Of a DNA stretch of 64,000 bases, positions 27,726 through 36,892 are shown in pieces. The first letter of the stretch is position 1. Each line of letters opens with the position of its first letter. Position numbers and translations under genes: made by a program. The stretch is taken from contig JADJOP010000042.1 of assembly GCA_016713735.1 (NCBI GenBank), forward strand, positions 1-64,000, written 5' to 3'. Source of the DNA: Bryobacterales bacterium (GTDB lineage Bacteria; Acidobacteriota; Terriglobia; Bryobacterales; Bryobacteraceae). Under the pieces are notes generated by a model, which saw only the letters and a program-made list of their open reading frames with translations, did no database searches and was not told where the DNA came from.

Positions 27726-28752
27726 ACGCTATTACGAAAAAGATGGCAACCTTTCCCTGTTGAAAGGCAAGACGGTGGCCATCGTTGGTTATGGATCGCA
27801 GGGCCACGCCCACGCGCTGAATCTGCGCGATTCGGGCGCGGATGTGATCGTGGGCCTGTATGAAGGTTCGAAGAGCTGGGCGAAGGCGCAGCAGGCCGGT
27901 TTGCGCGTGGCGACGGTGAAGGACGCCGCGGCGCAGGCCGACATGATCATGATCCTGGTGAGCGACCACATCCAGGCCGAGATCTACAACAACGAGATCG
28001 CGCCTTCGATGAAGGCGGGCAAGACGCTGATGTTCGCGCACGGCTTCAACATCCACTTCGGCTTCATCAAGCCGCCGGCGGATGTGGACGTGTCGATGGT
28101 GGCGCCGAAGGCTCCGGGGCATCGCGTGCGCGAGCTCTACACAGAGGGCGTGGGCGTGCCGGCGCTGGTGGCGGTTCACCAGAACGCTTCGGGCCAGGCG
28201 CTGGAAAATGCGCTGGCGTATGCGCAGGCGCTGGGCAGCCTGAAAGCGGGCGTGATTGAGACGAACTTCCGCGAAGAGACCGAGAGCGATCTATTCGGCG
28301 AGCAGGTGGTGTTGTGCGGCGGTACGGCGGAGCTGATCCGGGCGGGCTTTGAGACGCTGGTGGAAGCCGGCTATGCGCCCGAGATCGCCTACTTCGAGTG
28401 TCTGCACGAGCTGAAGCTGATTGTCGACCTCATCTATGAGGGCGGCTTGGCCTACATGCGCTATTCGGTGTCGGATACGGCCGAGTATGGCGATTACACG
28501 CGTGGTTCGCGCGTGGTGACCGATGCGACGCGCGCCGAGATGAAGAAGATTCTCGCCGAGATCCAGCAGGGCAAGTTTGCCGAGGAGTGGATGGGCGAGA
28601 ACAAGGCCGGCCGCGGGAAGTTCCTTGCCATGCGCGAGGAGCAGCGCAACCAGAAGATCGAGGTGGTGGGCCGCGAACTGCGCGAGATGATGACCTTCCT
28701 CAAGAAGAAGAAGGAAACGGGCATCCCGCAGGATGGCGGGGCGGGCCACTAG
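27718..28752 (+). CDS. ilvC: Ketol-acid reductoisomerase, class I
   Basis: IlvC isomerises and reduces acetolactate or acetohydroxybutyrate to the dihydroxy acid with NADPH and two Mg ions. At 344 residues it is the short class I form. The start at 27718 gives MAKRYYEKDGNLSLLKGKTV. The nucleotide-binding GYGSQGHAHALNLRDSG (residues 24-40) is followed by the catalytic region MVAPKAPGHRVRELY and the metal-binding helices NFREETESDLFGEQVVLCGG and ECLHELKLIVDLIYEGG. It overlaps ilvN by eight bases. Confidence 0.97.
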   Translation: MAKRYYEKDGNLSLLKGKTVAIVGYGSQGHAHALNLRDSGADVIVGLYEGSKSWAKAQQAGLRVATVKDAAAQADMIMILVSDHIQAEIYNNEIAPSMKAGKTLMFAHGFNIHFGFIKPPADVDVSMVAPKAPGHRVRELYTEGVGVPALVAVHQNASGQALENALAYAQALGSLKAGVIETNFREETESDLFGEQVVLCGGTAELIRAGFETLVEAGYAPEIAYFECLHELKLIVDLIYEGGLAYMRYSVSDTAEYGDYTRGSRVVTDATRAEMKKILAEIQQGKFAEEWMGENKAGRGKFLAMREEQRNQKIEVVGRELREMMTFLKKKKETGIPQDGGAGH

Positions 28753-28881
28753 GCTCGCCCGAGCCGGCGGCGCGGCGGCGTGGCGGCCGCGCCATAAGCC
28801 CCGGCGCCGGTACAACCGATAGTAAGATGACGGGGCGGCTCCACACGCGGGCCGCCTTGGCGCATTGGAAGACAGACTGGC

Positions 28882-30492
28882 ATGAAGATCCAAACCTTCG
28901 ATACGACACTCCGCGACGGCACGCAGGGCGAAGCCGTCAGCTACTCCGTCGAGGACAAGCTGGCGATTGCGCAGAAGCTGGACGAGCTGGGCATCGACTA
29001 CATCGAGGGCGGCTGGCCGGGTTCGAATCCGAAGGACAAGGAGTTCTTCGCGCGGGCCAGGGACTTGAAGCTGACGCACGCCAAGCTGTGCGCCTTTGGG
29101 GCGACGCACTTTGCCAAGTACGCGGTGGATAAGGACCCGAGCGTGCTGGAACTGGCCACGGCGGGCACTCCTGCGGTTTCGATTTTCGGCAAGACGTGGG
29201 ATCTGCATGTGACGCGGGCGCTGGGCCTGCCGCTGGAGCGGAACCTGGAGCTGATCCGCGACACGGTGAAGTTTTTGAAGTCGCACGGCAAGGAGTTGAT
29301 CTACGACGCTGAGCACTTCTTCGACGGCTACGCGGCGAATCCCGAGTATGCGCTGAAGACGCTCGAAGCGGCGGCTGAGGCGGGGGCGGATGTGCTGTGC
29401 CTGTGCGACACCAACGGCGGGCGGTTGCCGCACGAGGTGAGCGAGATTGTGGCCACGGTGCGGGCGCGGTTTGGCGGCGTGATCGGCATTCATACGCACA
29501 ACGACTCCGACGTGGCCGTGGCGAATTCGCTGGCGGCGGTGATGGCCGGGGCGACGCATGTGCAGGGCTGCATGAACGGCTACGGAGAGCGCTGCGGGAA
29601 TGCGGCGCTGGCCTCGGTGATGTCGAACCTGGAGTTGAAGCTGGGGCACGAGACGATCGGTGCGGAGAAGTTGAAGTCGCTGGCGGGCGTGTGCCGGTAC
29701 ATTGCGGATTTGGCGAACCTGCCGTTGCGCAACGATCAGCCGTTCGTGGGCCATTCGGCGTTCGCGCACAAGGGCGGCGTGCACGTGGCGGCGGTGTTGA
29801 AGGACAGCCGGACGTATGAGCACATCACGCCGGAGCTGGTGGGCAACCGGCAGCGCGTGTTGTTGAGCGACATGTCCGGCCGCGGCAACGTGATCTACAA
29901 GCTCAAGGAGAAGGGGCTGGCCGACCGCTTGAGCGAAGACGCGCGGCGCGAGTTGCTGGACCGCATCAAGCATCTTGAGTATCTCGGCTATGAGTTGGAA
30001 GCGGCCGAAGGGACGTTCGAACTGCTGGTGCGCGAGGCGCTGCATCCGAATGTGCATTTCTTCGAGGTGATCAACCTCGAGGTGAACAACAAGATCGTGC
30101 AGGGCAAGCACGCCATGACGACGGCGACGGTGAACATCAAGGCGCAGGACGGCGTGCATTCGGCAACGGCGTCGGGGCATGGTCCGGTGCACGCGCTGGA
30201 TGTGTGTTTGCGGCAGTGTTTGTCGACGTTGTATCCGCAGATCATGAACGTGCGGCTCACCGACTACAAGGTGCGCGTGCTCGATCAGAAGAAGGGCACG
30301 GCGGCGAAGGTGCGGGTGCTCATTGAGTGGAGCGACCACAACCGTTCGTGGGCGACTGTGGGCGTCTCCGACAACGTGATCGAAGCCTCGTGGCTGGCCA
30401 TGCTCGATGCGATCCGGCTGGAGCTGATGCGCATCACCGCGCAGGACCAGACGCTCGACAAAGCGGTTGAGGATTACTGCTGGGGCGTGTAG
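28882..30492 (+). CDS. cimA: (R)-citramalate synthase
   Basis: CimA condenses pyruvate with acetyl-CoA to give citramalate, the entry to threonine-independent isoleucine synthesis. The 536-residue protein has the DRE-TIM start FDTTLRDGTQGEAVSYSVEDKL, DYIEGGWPGSNPKDKEFF, the metal-binding GIHTHNDSDVAVANSLAA, and GCMNGYGERCGNAALASVM. The linker NDQPFVGHSAFAHKGGVHVAAV and the C-terminal LeuA regulatory domain from about residue 400 follow. GGWPGSNPKD is typical of CimA rather than 2-isopropylmalate synthase. It sits 129 bases after ilvC, which uses the 2-oxobutyrate derived from citramalate. leuCD and leuB functions must come from elsewhere. Confidence 0.95.
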   Translation: MKIQTFDTTLRDGTQGEAVSYSVEDKLAIAQKLDELGIDYIEGGWPGSNPKDKEFFARARDLKLTHAKLCAFGATHFAKYAVDKDPSVLELATAGTPAVSIFGKTWDLHVTRALGLPLERNLELIRDTVKFLKSHGKELIYDAEHFFDGYAANPEYALKTLEAAAEAGADVLCLCDTNGGRLPHEVSEIVATVRARFGGVIGIHTHNDSDVAVANSLAAVMAGATHVQGCMNGYGERCGNAALASVMSNLELKLGHETIGAEKLKSLAGVCRYIADLANLPLRNDQPFVGHSAFAHKGGVHVAAVLKDSRTYEHITPELVGNRQRVLLSDMSGRGNVIYKLKEKGLADRLSEDARRELLDRIKHLEYLGYELEAAEGTFELLVREALHPNVHFFEVINLEVNNKIVQGKHAMTTATVNIKAQDGVHSATASGHGPVHALDVCLRQCLSTLYPQIMNVRLTDYKVRVLDQKKGTAAKVRVLIEWSDHNRSWATVGVSDNVIEASWLAMLDAIRLELMRITAQDQTLDKAVEDYCWGV

Positions 30493-30495
30493 GCG

Positions 30496-32847
30496 TTATC
30501 TCAGCGCGAAGCTGATGATCGTGCTGCCGGCTGCGATGGCGATGTATTGTTTGCCCGCGGCGGTGTAGGTCATGGGGCCGGCTTTCCACATTTGCGCCGT
30601 ATTGAAGTGCCAGAGGAGTTTGCCATTTGTTGCGTCGGCGGCGGCGAAGGCACCGTAGCCGTCGCCATAGAAGAGCAGGTTTCCCGCCGTGGCCATGAGG
30701 CCGCTGGCGAGGATGCCGCCGCCAATGTTGGGGATCTCAAAAACAGTCTTTCCTGTCTGAATGTCGAGGGCCTTGAGCGACTTCACGCCTTCGTCGCCGG
30801 GCGAGCGGCGCGTGGAGCCTCCGTAGTAGGACTTGCCGGGCTGCCATGTTTCGGTGGCTTTTGAGTAGATGCTGCACGATTCCTCGGCGAACAGATAGTA
30901 GACCCCGGTGCGCGGGTGGAAGGCGGTGGAGGTCCAATTGGTGGCGCCTTCGACGGCGGGGCAGGAGCGCTGGCCATCGGTGTCGGGCTCGTTGCCGGGG
31001 AGCAGGATGGGGCGGCCGTTCTTATCGATGCCGCTGGCCCAGGTGATGTTGCCTACGAAGGGCGTGGCTTGCAGGAACTCGCCGCTGGCGCGGTCGAGGA
31101 TGTAGAAGAAGCCGTTGCGATTGCCTTGCAGCAGGAGCTTGCGCGGTTTGCCGTGCCAGACGGCGTCGGCGAGAAGCGGGGTTTCGGTGGCGTCCCAATC
31201 GTGGACGTCGTGCGGGGTGAATTGGAAGTGCCAGCGGAGTGTGCCGGTGGCAGGATCGAGGGCGACGACGGAGGCGGTGTAGAGGTTGTCACCGAGGCGG
31301 ACGGCGCCGTCGTAGTCGGGGCAGGGATTGCCGGTGGGCCAATAGAGGAGTTTTAGCTCCGAATCATAGGTGCCGGTGAGCCAGGTGGTGCCGCAGCCGT
31401 GTTGCCAGGAGTCGCCGGACCAGGAGTCGGAGCCGGGCTGGCCGGGTGAGGGGACGGTCCAGAAGCGCCAGACGTGTTCGCCGGTGGAGGCGCGGTAGGC
31501 GTCGAGGAAGCCGCGCGCGCCTTCGTCGCCGCCGGAGATGCCGGAGATGACGAGGTCGTTGACGATGAGCGGGGCGGCGGTGGCGCCGTAGTTCTGGCGG
31601 TGGTCGGCCATTTCGACTTCCCACATGAGCTGGCCGGTGAGGCGGTGGAGCGAGAGCAGGTGGGCGTTGTCGGTGGCGAGGAAGACGCGATCGCCGAGGA
31701 GGGCGGCGCCGCGATTGATGCCGCTGGCGGCGTCTCCGGCGAGGCCTTGGGTGCGGGGGCGGCTGTAGTGCCAGATCTCGCGGCCGGTGCGGGCGTCGAG
31801 GGCGTAGGCTTCGTTGACGGCGGTGACGTACATGATGCCGTCGATGACGAGCGGCGTCACTTGCAGCGCGCGGGCGGCGCCGGGAAGGGGGAACATCCAG
31901 GCCGGGGCGAGGCGGGCGACGTTGGTCGTGTTGATCTGCGCGAGCGGGCTGAAGCGATTGCCATCGAGGCGTCCGTTGTAGGTGGGCCATGTGCCGGGGG
32001 CGGGGTTGGCGACTTGATCGAAGCTGATGCCGGGACCGAGCGGGGCGGTGGTGAGGCGGGGCGTGCTGGGTTCTGCGCGGAGGCGGGTGAGGTAGGCGAG
32101 AAGGTCGCGCGTCTCGGCAGGCGTGGCTTCGAGCTTGGGCATGAGCGTGGGCTCGGGGGTGATGCGCGCGATGCGGGACTTGTCGAGCAGGTGGAGCTTG
32201 CCGGTGGTGTCGAGGAGTTGGAGGTCGAAGTTGGATTCGTTGCGGGCGAGGCCGCGGAGGATGGGGCCGTTGCGGAGGGCGACGCGGACGGCGCGGGCGA
32301 TGGGTTCGGGACGGCGCGGGCCGCGCGGGGCGCGGGTTTGGAGGGGCGCGACGGGGTTGGCGAGCTTGGCGCGGATTTGGTCGGGCGTGCGGTTGGCGGC
32401 GAGGTTTGAGAGGTCGGGGCCGAGGATGCCGCCGACACCGCGGACCATGTGGCAGGCGGCGCAGTTGGCCTGGAAAAAGCGCTGGCCCGCGGGGGTATCG
32501 CCTTCGGTGGCGCCCTGCGTAGCGACTGCTGCGGCGGGGGCCGACTTGAGAAACATCATGTAGTCGGTGATGCGGTTCAACTCATCGGGCGGCAGCGGGA
32601 AAGCGGGCATGCCGGCTTCGGGGATGCCGGTGCGGATGATGTCGTAAGTCGCTTGGCGCGTGGTGGCGCGTGTGCGGCGGAGGTTGAGAATGCCCGGGCC
32701 ATGGCCGCCGCCGTTGCCGTCTTCGCCGTGGCATCCGGCGCAGCGAGTGACGTAGGCGCGTTTAGCCGCTTCAGGTGGTTGGGCCTGAACGGCGAGCGTG
32801 CACAATGCGAGTGTGGCGAGGAGGCGGGGCGCGAGGGTCACTCGCAC
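30496..32847 (-). CDS. PQQ-type dehydrogenase with two N-terminal cytochrome c domains
   Basis: A GTG at 32847, four bases after the upstream stop, starts the signal VRVTLAPRLLATLALCTLAVQA; a longer in-frame start would overlap the preceding gene. Two cytochrome c domains come first, CAGCH at residues 36-40 with axial candidate Met in AGMPAFP, and CAACH at 128-132. The eight-bladed quinoprotein propeller follows: GTWPTYNGRLDGNRFSPLAQIN, ALDARTGREIWHYSRP, CGTTWLTGTYD, PDYDGAVRLGDNLYTASVVALD, HDVHDWDATETPLL and a C-terminal blade. It would be a periplasmic enzyme that oxidises alcohols or aldehydes and passes electrons to its own haems. N-terminal placement of the haems differs from classical quinohaemoprotein alcohol dehydrogenases. 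Substrate unknown. Confidence 0.87.
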   Translation of the reverse strand: MRVTLAPRLLATLALCTLAVQAQPPEAAKRAYVTRCAGCHGEDGNGGGHGPGILNLRRTRATTRQATYDIIRTGIPEAGMPAFPLPPDELNRITDYMMFLKSAPAAAVATQGATEGDTPAGQRFFQANCAACHMVRGVGGILGPDLSNLAANRTPDQIRAKLANPVAPLQTRAPRGPRRPEPIARAVRVALRNGPILRGLARNESNFDLQLLDTTGKLHLLDKSRIARITPEPTLMPKLEATPAETRDLLAYLTRLRAEPSTPRLTTAPLGPGISFDQVANPAPGTWPTYNGRLDGNRFSPLAQINTTNVARLAPAWMFPLPGAARALQVTPLVIDGIMYVTAVNEAYALDARTGREIWHYSRPRTQGLAGDAASGINRGAALLGDRVFLATDNAHLLSLHRLTGQLMWEVEMADHRQNYGATAAPLIVNDLVISGISGGDEGARGFLDAYRASTGEHVWRFWTVPSPGQPGSDSWSGDSWQHGCGTTWLTGTYDSELKLLYWPTGNPCPDYDGAVRLGDNLYTASVVALDPATGTLRWHFQFTPHDVHDWDATETPLLADAVWHGKPRKLLLQGNRNGFFYILDRASGEFLQATPFVGNITWASGIDKNGRPILLPGNEPDTDGQRSCPAVEGATNWTSTAFHPRTGVYYLFAEESCSIYSKATETWQPGKSYYGGSTRRSPGDEGVKSLKALDIQTGKTVFEIPNIGGGILASGLMATAGNLLFYGDGYGAFAAADATNGKLLWHFNTAQMWKAGPMTYTAAGKQYIAIAAGSTIISFALR

Positions 32848-32851
32848 CAGC

Positions 32852-35311
32852 TTACTTCCCGTCGCGGGCGAAGAGCAGGCGGTGGACGGGCGCGGGCATC
32901 TCCGAACCGGCGCCGCGCACGCTCTTCCAGATGATCTCGTTGAACTCGCGCATCGGCGCTTCGTCAATCTCATCGAGGTTCATTTCGAGCGAGGCGCGCG
33001 CGCCGAAATCGGTGGGCTTGTTCTTTTCCATGACGTCCCACTGCGGCGGTAGGGCGGTGTAAGGGCGGAGGTCGGCCGTGGTGCCAAAGGACTCATACAT
33101 GGGCGTGGCGGCGGCGTCGTACTGCGTCATGGGCGGGAGGCCGAGCAGAAGTTCCATGGTGCGCAGCATGGAGGAGGTGGTGTAGAGCGTGGAGTCGACC
33201 TTGCCGCGCTTGGTGAAGGGGCTGATGACGAGGCCGGTGGTGCGGCGGGCGTCGACGTGGTCGGAGCCGTCTTGGGCGTCGTCCTCAATGATGAAGATGG
33301 CGGTGTCCTTCCAATACTTGCTATGGGTGATGCGTTCGACGAGCATGCCGACGGCGTGATCGTTGTTGGCGACCATGGCGCGCGGGGTGAAGGCGCCGGG
33401 GCGTGTGCCGGCGGTGTGGTTCTCCGGCAGCGACATGACGACATAGTTGGGCAGGCGCTTGGCGGGGTCAGGATTGTCGTAGTTCTTCTCGTAGTCGTCG
33501 AATTCGCGGATGAACTCGCGGACGTTGTCGGTGTCGCGCATGCCGGGGAGCTTGAATTTCGGAGCCACGTGTCCGACAAGGCCGCCGACGCCCTGGGCCG
33601 CTTCCATGGTGGTGCCGTCGCTCACGCGGGCGGCGTATTCGCCGTAGCTGCGGAAGGTGAGCCCGGCTTGGCGGGCGACGTCCCAGAGCTGGCCGGAGGC
33701 GGGGATGGTGGCGTAGGCGGCGGGGCGGATGCTATGGCCGCCGTATTGCGCGGGCCAGTTCTTTTCGTTGTAGTCGTTGGCGATGGCGGAGTTGGACCAG
33801 GCGTGGCCATCGACGCTCACTTCGCCGTCGCAATAGAGGTTGTCGAGCAGCACCCACTGTTCGGCGAGGGCGTGGTGGTTGGGCGTGATCTGGCGGCCAA
33901 AGATGGTGATGCGCGGGTCGCCGTTGCCTTGCGGGAGGTCGCCGAAGACCTGGTCGTAGGTGCGGTTCTCTTTGATGACGTAGATCACGTGTTTGATGGG
34001 CGAGCCGGCGCCGACGCGGCTGGGGACGATGCTGGGCGACTTGGGGGCCTTGGCCACCTGGAGCTGCGAGTCGGCATAGGGAACGTTGGAGATCACCTGC
34101 TTCGTCCAGCCTGCGATCTCGGCTTTGAGGTTCTTGAGGGCGACGAAGTTGATGGAGCCTTTTTGCAGGCTCTTCACGGAGCCGAGTCCGGCCTTGCTGC
34201 CGTCGTTGGCGAGCGGCGAGTGGGGGCCGCGTTCGTTGGAGTAGCCGCCGAGGCCTTTGGAATTACCGACGGCGATGCGCGAACCAGGCAGCAGGGCGAG
34301 GGCGGAGGGATACCAGCCCGAAGGGAAGAAGCCGAGGACAGCGCTGCGGCCGGGGGTTTGCACGCTGACGACGGCGATGGCGTTGTTGTCGGCGTTGGCG
34401 ACGAAGAGCATCTTGGCGGCGGTGTCGAGCGCGAGCGCGTTGGGCGTGGAGCCGGGAGGGGCGTTGGGGGTGAGGGCGACGTTGATGGTCTCCATGGTTT
34501 CGCCCTTGGCGGTGTCGAGCACGGAGACGGTGTTGTGGTTCCCGTTGGAGACAAAGAGACGGCCATCGGGAGCGAGCACCATGTCGTTCGGGTTGTCGCC
34601 GGCGGGCAGCAGGCCGACCACCTTGTTGGCGGCGGTGTCGATGACGGAGATGGAATCGCTCGACCAGTTGGAGACGTAAAGGCGCGAGCCGTCGGGCGAC
34701 AGGACGACGTCATAAGGCGAGATGCCGACGGTGATGCGGTGGAGGACCTTGCCTGAGTTGCTGTCGATGACGGCAACGTAGCCTGGGGCGGGGTCGTTGC
34801 CGCGGTTGGCGGCGTAGAGCAACGGCTGCTTGGGGTGATGGGCGAGGCCGGTCCAATAGGTCTTGTTGGCTTCGGCGGTGTCTTTCCATTCCGCCACCGG
34901 CTTCTCGCTCAGATTGCCGGCGGCGTGATCGAAGACGTAGATAGCGGCGGTGGTGGGGTTCTGGCGCGAGACGGAGTTGCCGCCGCTGGCAAAGAGCCGC
35001 TTGCCATCGAGGGACCAGGCGAGGCCGAGCCAGGCCGAACGCAGCGGGATGCGCTGGCGGACGGTTTCGGTGGCCGGGTCGAGCACGACGAGGCCGTGGG
35101 GGTTGAAGCCGCCGTGGGTGGCGACGAGAGTCTTCTGATCAGGCGAGAGGGAGAGGTTGAGGATGAGGTCCTCGGTGGGAATGGCCTTGCCGAGCGGCGT
35201 GATGCGCCAGCCGTTGGGGAGTTCGTAGCCGTTGGGCGTGGCCTTCGGCAACTGGGCCAAGGCGAATGGGGCGGCGAGGGCAGCGAGAGCGAGCAGGCGT
35301 GTCAGAACCAT
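32852..35311 (-). CDS. Secreted YVTN beta-propeller / phosphoesterase-family protein
   Basis: This 819-residue protein starts with the signal MVLTRLLALAALAAPFALA. Residues 50-370 are YVTN-type propeller repeats (DLILNLSLSPDQKTLVATH, SPDGSRLYVSNWSSDSISVIDTA, APDGRLFVSNGNHNTVSVLD, LFVANADNNAIAVVSV). From about residue 430 the alkaline-phosphatase-superfamily phosphoesterase starts: IKHVIYVIKENRTYDQVFGDL, NLYCDGEVSVDGHAWSNSAI, NDHAVGMLVERITHSKYW, AIFIIEDDAQDGSDHVDARR and TTSSMLRTMELLLGLPP. The ENRTYD and DDAQDG..HVD motifs supply likely metal ligands. Related proteins are phospholipase C/acid-phosphatase-like. It is probably co-transcribed with the quinoprotein gene. Confidence 0.88.
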   Translation of the reverse strand: MVLTRLLALAALAAPFALAQLPKATPNGYELPNGWRITPLGKAIPTEDLILNLSLSPDQKTLVATHGGFNPHGLVVLDPATETVRQRIPLRSAWLGLAWSLDGKRLFASGGNSVSRQNPTTAAIYVFDHAAGNLSEKPVAEWKDTAEANKTYWTGLAHHPKQPLLYAANRGNDPAPGYVAVIDSNSGKVLHRITVGISPYDVVLSPDGSRLYVSNWSSDSISVIDTAANKVVGLLPAGDNPNDMVLAPDGRLFVSNGNHNTVSVLDTAKGETMETINVALTPNAPPGSTPNALALDTAAKMLFVANADNNAIAVVSVQTPGRSAVLGFFPSGWYPSALALLPGSRIAVGNSKGLGGYSNERGPHSPLANDGSKAGLGSVKSLQKGSINFVALKNLKAEIAGWTKQVISNVPYADSQLQVAKAPKSPSIVPSRVGAGSPIKHVIYVIKENRTYDQVFGDLPQGNGDPRITIFGRQITPNHHALAEQWVLLDNLYCDGEVSVDGHAWSNSAIANDYNEKNWPAQYGGHSIRPAAYATIPASGQLWDVARQAGLTFRSYGEYAARVSDGTTMEAAQGVGGLVGHVAPKFKLPGMRDTDNVREFIREFDDYEKNYDNPDPAKRLPNYVVMSLPENHTAGTRPGAFTPRAMVANNDHAVGMLVERITHSKYWKDTAIFIIEDDAQDGSDHVDARRTTGLVISPFTKRGKVDSTLYTTSSMLRTMELLLGLPPMTQYDAAATPMYESFGTTADLRPYTALPPQWDVMEKNKPTDFGARASLEMNLDEIDEAPMREFNEIIWKSVRGAGSEMPAPVHRLLFARDGK

Positions 35312-35361
35312 AAAGGGTCACTATACACGCAGTGTGTGAACGGTGGGTTACGCGAGGCGCG

Positions 35362-36276
35362 CTATTTCGCGAACTTTTGCACGCGCCAGTTCTTGATCTC
35401 GGCCACGTAGAGAGAACCGTCGGAGTCGACGGCGATGTGGTGGGCGAAGTCGAACTTGCCGGGAATTTTGCCGAAGCCGCCCAGCACGCCTTGCACCTGG
35501 CCGTCGAGGTTGAGCTTGACGACGCGGTTGTTGTCGCCATCGGCCATGTAGAGGCAGTTTTCCTTCTCCGAGTAGGCGAGGCCCCAGGGCTGGCCGATGT
35601 CGGTCCACTTGCCGAGGAACTTGCCGTTGAGGTCGAAGATCTGAATGCGGTTGTTGGTGCGGTCGGCGACGTAGACGCGGCCCTGTTTGTCGAGCGCGAC
35701 GTCGTGGGCGATGTCGAACTGGCTGTCACCGGTGCCTTTGCTGCCCCACTTGCGCAGGAAGACGCCTTCCTTGGTGTAGGAGACGACGCGCGAGTTGACG
35801 TAGCCGTCCGAGACGAGGAAGTCGCCGTTGGGCTGGAAGACGATGCCGGTGGGTCGGTTAAAGGCGTAGGGGGTGTTGTCGTCGCCGGCGGTGCGTCCGG
35901 CGTTGGCGATCACCATGAGGAGCTTGCCGGCGGGAGTGAATTTCAGAACGGAATGTCCGAAAACATCGACCAGCCAGATGTTGCCGTCGGGATCAGCCTT
36001 GATGCCGTGCGAGGCCAGTACGGGCACGGACTCCCAGGCCTGGACGAACTTGCCTGCCTTGTCGAACTCGATGACGGGGTGTTTGCCGCGGTTGAAGACC
36101 CAGACGTGATCGCGGGCGTCGACGGTGACGCCGGAGGTTTCGCCGAAGTTCCAGTGCTGCGGCAGTTGAGCCCAGCCGGGGACGACTTTGTGGGGGAGTT
36201 TGGGGACGGTGGCCCAGTCGACGGCGAGCGCCTGCGACAGGCAGAAGATGGCGAGCACGGCGAGGCGGAGGTGCAT
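35362..36276 (-). CDS. Secreted NHL-repeat beta-propeller protein
   Basis: The 304-residue protein starts at ATG 36276 with a signal (MHLRLAVLAIFCLSQALA). About six NHL/6-bladed propeller repeats follow: SGVTVDARDHVWVFNRG, HGIKADPDGNIWLVDVFGHSVLKF, RPTGIVFQPNGDFLVSDGYVNSRVV, AHDVALDKQGRVYVADRTNNRIQIF, GLAYSEKENCLYMADGDNNRVVKL, HHIAVDSDGSLYVAEIKNWRVQKF. The layout resembles the peptidyl-alpha-hydroxyglycine lyase propeller, but I cannot confirm its catalytic metal site. It lies 50 bases upstream of the phosphoesterase gene, and the three genes form a run of secreted proteins on the minus strand. Confidence 0.85.
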   Translation of the reverse strand: MHLRLAVLAIFCLSQALAVDWATVPKLPHKVVPGWAQLPQHWNFGETSGVTVDARDHVWVFNRGKHPVIEFDKAGKFVQAWESVPVLASHGIKADPDGNIWLVDVFGHSVLKFTPAGKLLMVIANAGRTAGDDNTPYAFNRPTGIVFQPNGDFLVSDGYVNSRVVSYTKEGVFLRKWGSKGTGDSQFDIAHDVALDKQGRVYVADRTNNRIQIFDLNGKFLGKWTDIGQPWGLAYSEKENCLYMADGDNNRVVKLNLDGQVQGVLGGFGKIPGKFDFAHHIAVDSDGSLYVAEIKNWRVQKFAK

Positions 36277-36343
36277 GGGGAACCACTCTACCGGAGTGCG
36301 GCGGGCAGGGGCAAGCGCGGGGCGGGACTTGCTACCTTGAAGT

Positions 36344-36892
36344 GTGCGGTTTTTCTTCCGCCGGCGGATTCCGCCGTTCCGGCGCGTCGTCATGATTGAG
36401 TCCGGCTCGCGGCATCTGGTCGAAGACCTGTTGCCGGGGTTGTACGAGATTCACGGCCCCAACATGCGGCTGGACCTGGTGACCTGTTTCGCCGGAGTCC
36501 CCAAGGCGTTCCGGACCGATTTCGGGCAGGTGTACCGTGTCACCGACTACGCTGGGCGGGCCGGGAGAGCGCAGATCTACCGGTTGCTGGATCTCAATCG
36601 CTACGACATTTGCGGCATGATTTGTTCCGGCGAGCCGATCATGACGAAGTGGAAGTGGGCGCTGGCGGCGCGCTTTCCGGCGAAGGTGTTCATCCTGAAT
36701 GAGAACGGCGACTACTTCTGGTTTGACCGTTCGAACCTGCATCTGATCCGTCACTTCATCCTTTACCGCGCCGGGTTGACCGGGGCGGGCGCGGTGAAGA
36801 CTCTTCTGCGGCTGGCGCTATTCCCCCTGACGCTCACCTATTTGTTACTCTATGCAGCTACGGCCCATCTGGGGCGGCGAGTACGTACATGA
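36344..36892 (+). CDS. Uncharacterised protein with Rossmann-like core and C-terminal membrane helix
   Basis: From a GTG at 36344 the 182-residue product begins MRFFFRRRIPPFRRVVMIESGSRHLVEDLLPGLYE, a basic start and an alpha/beta opening. It continues DLVTCFAGVPKAF, VYRVTDYAGRAGRAQIYRLL, YDICGMICSGEPIMTKWKWALAARFPAKVFILNENGDYFWFDRS, and ends in a hydrophobic helix (LRLALFPLTLTYLLLYAA) plus a basic tail. The order resembles the N-terminal half of a GT-B glycosyltransferase or a heptosyltransferase-like fold, but no catalytic motif is complete. Its stop overlaps the quinone oxidoreductase start (ATGA), so they are co-translated. Membrane attachment through the C-terminus is inferred. Confidence 0.7.
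   Translation: MRFFFRRRIPPFRRVVMIESGSRHLVEDLLPGLYEIHGPNMRLDLVTCFAGVPKAFRTDFGQVYRVTDYAGRAGRAQIYRLLDLNRYDICGMICSGEPIMTKWKWALAARFPAKVFILNENGDYFWFDRSNLHLIRHFILYRAGLTGAGAVKTLLRLALFPLTLTYLLLYAATAHLGRRVRT

Noticed and set aside
28291..30339. A 682-codon minus-strand frame opposite cimA and ilvC
   Set aside because: Composition is His/Arg/Leu-rich antisense sequence with no recognisable fold.
33257..34756. A 499-codon plus-strand frame opposite the phosphoesterase gene
   Set aside because: Gly/Val/Asp-rich shadow of the minus-strand propeller repeats.
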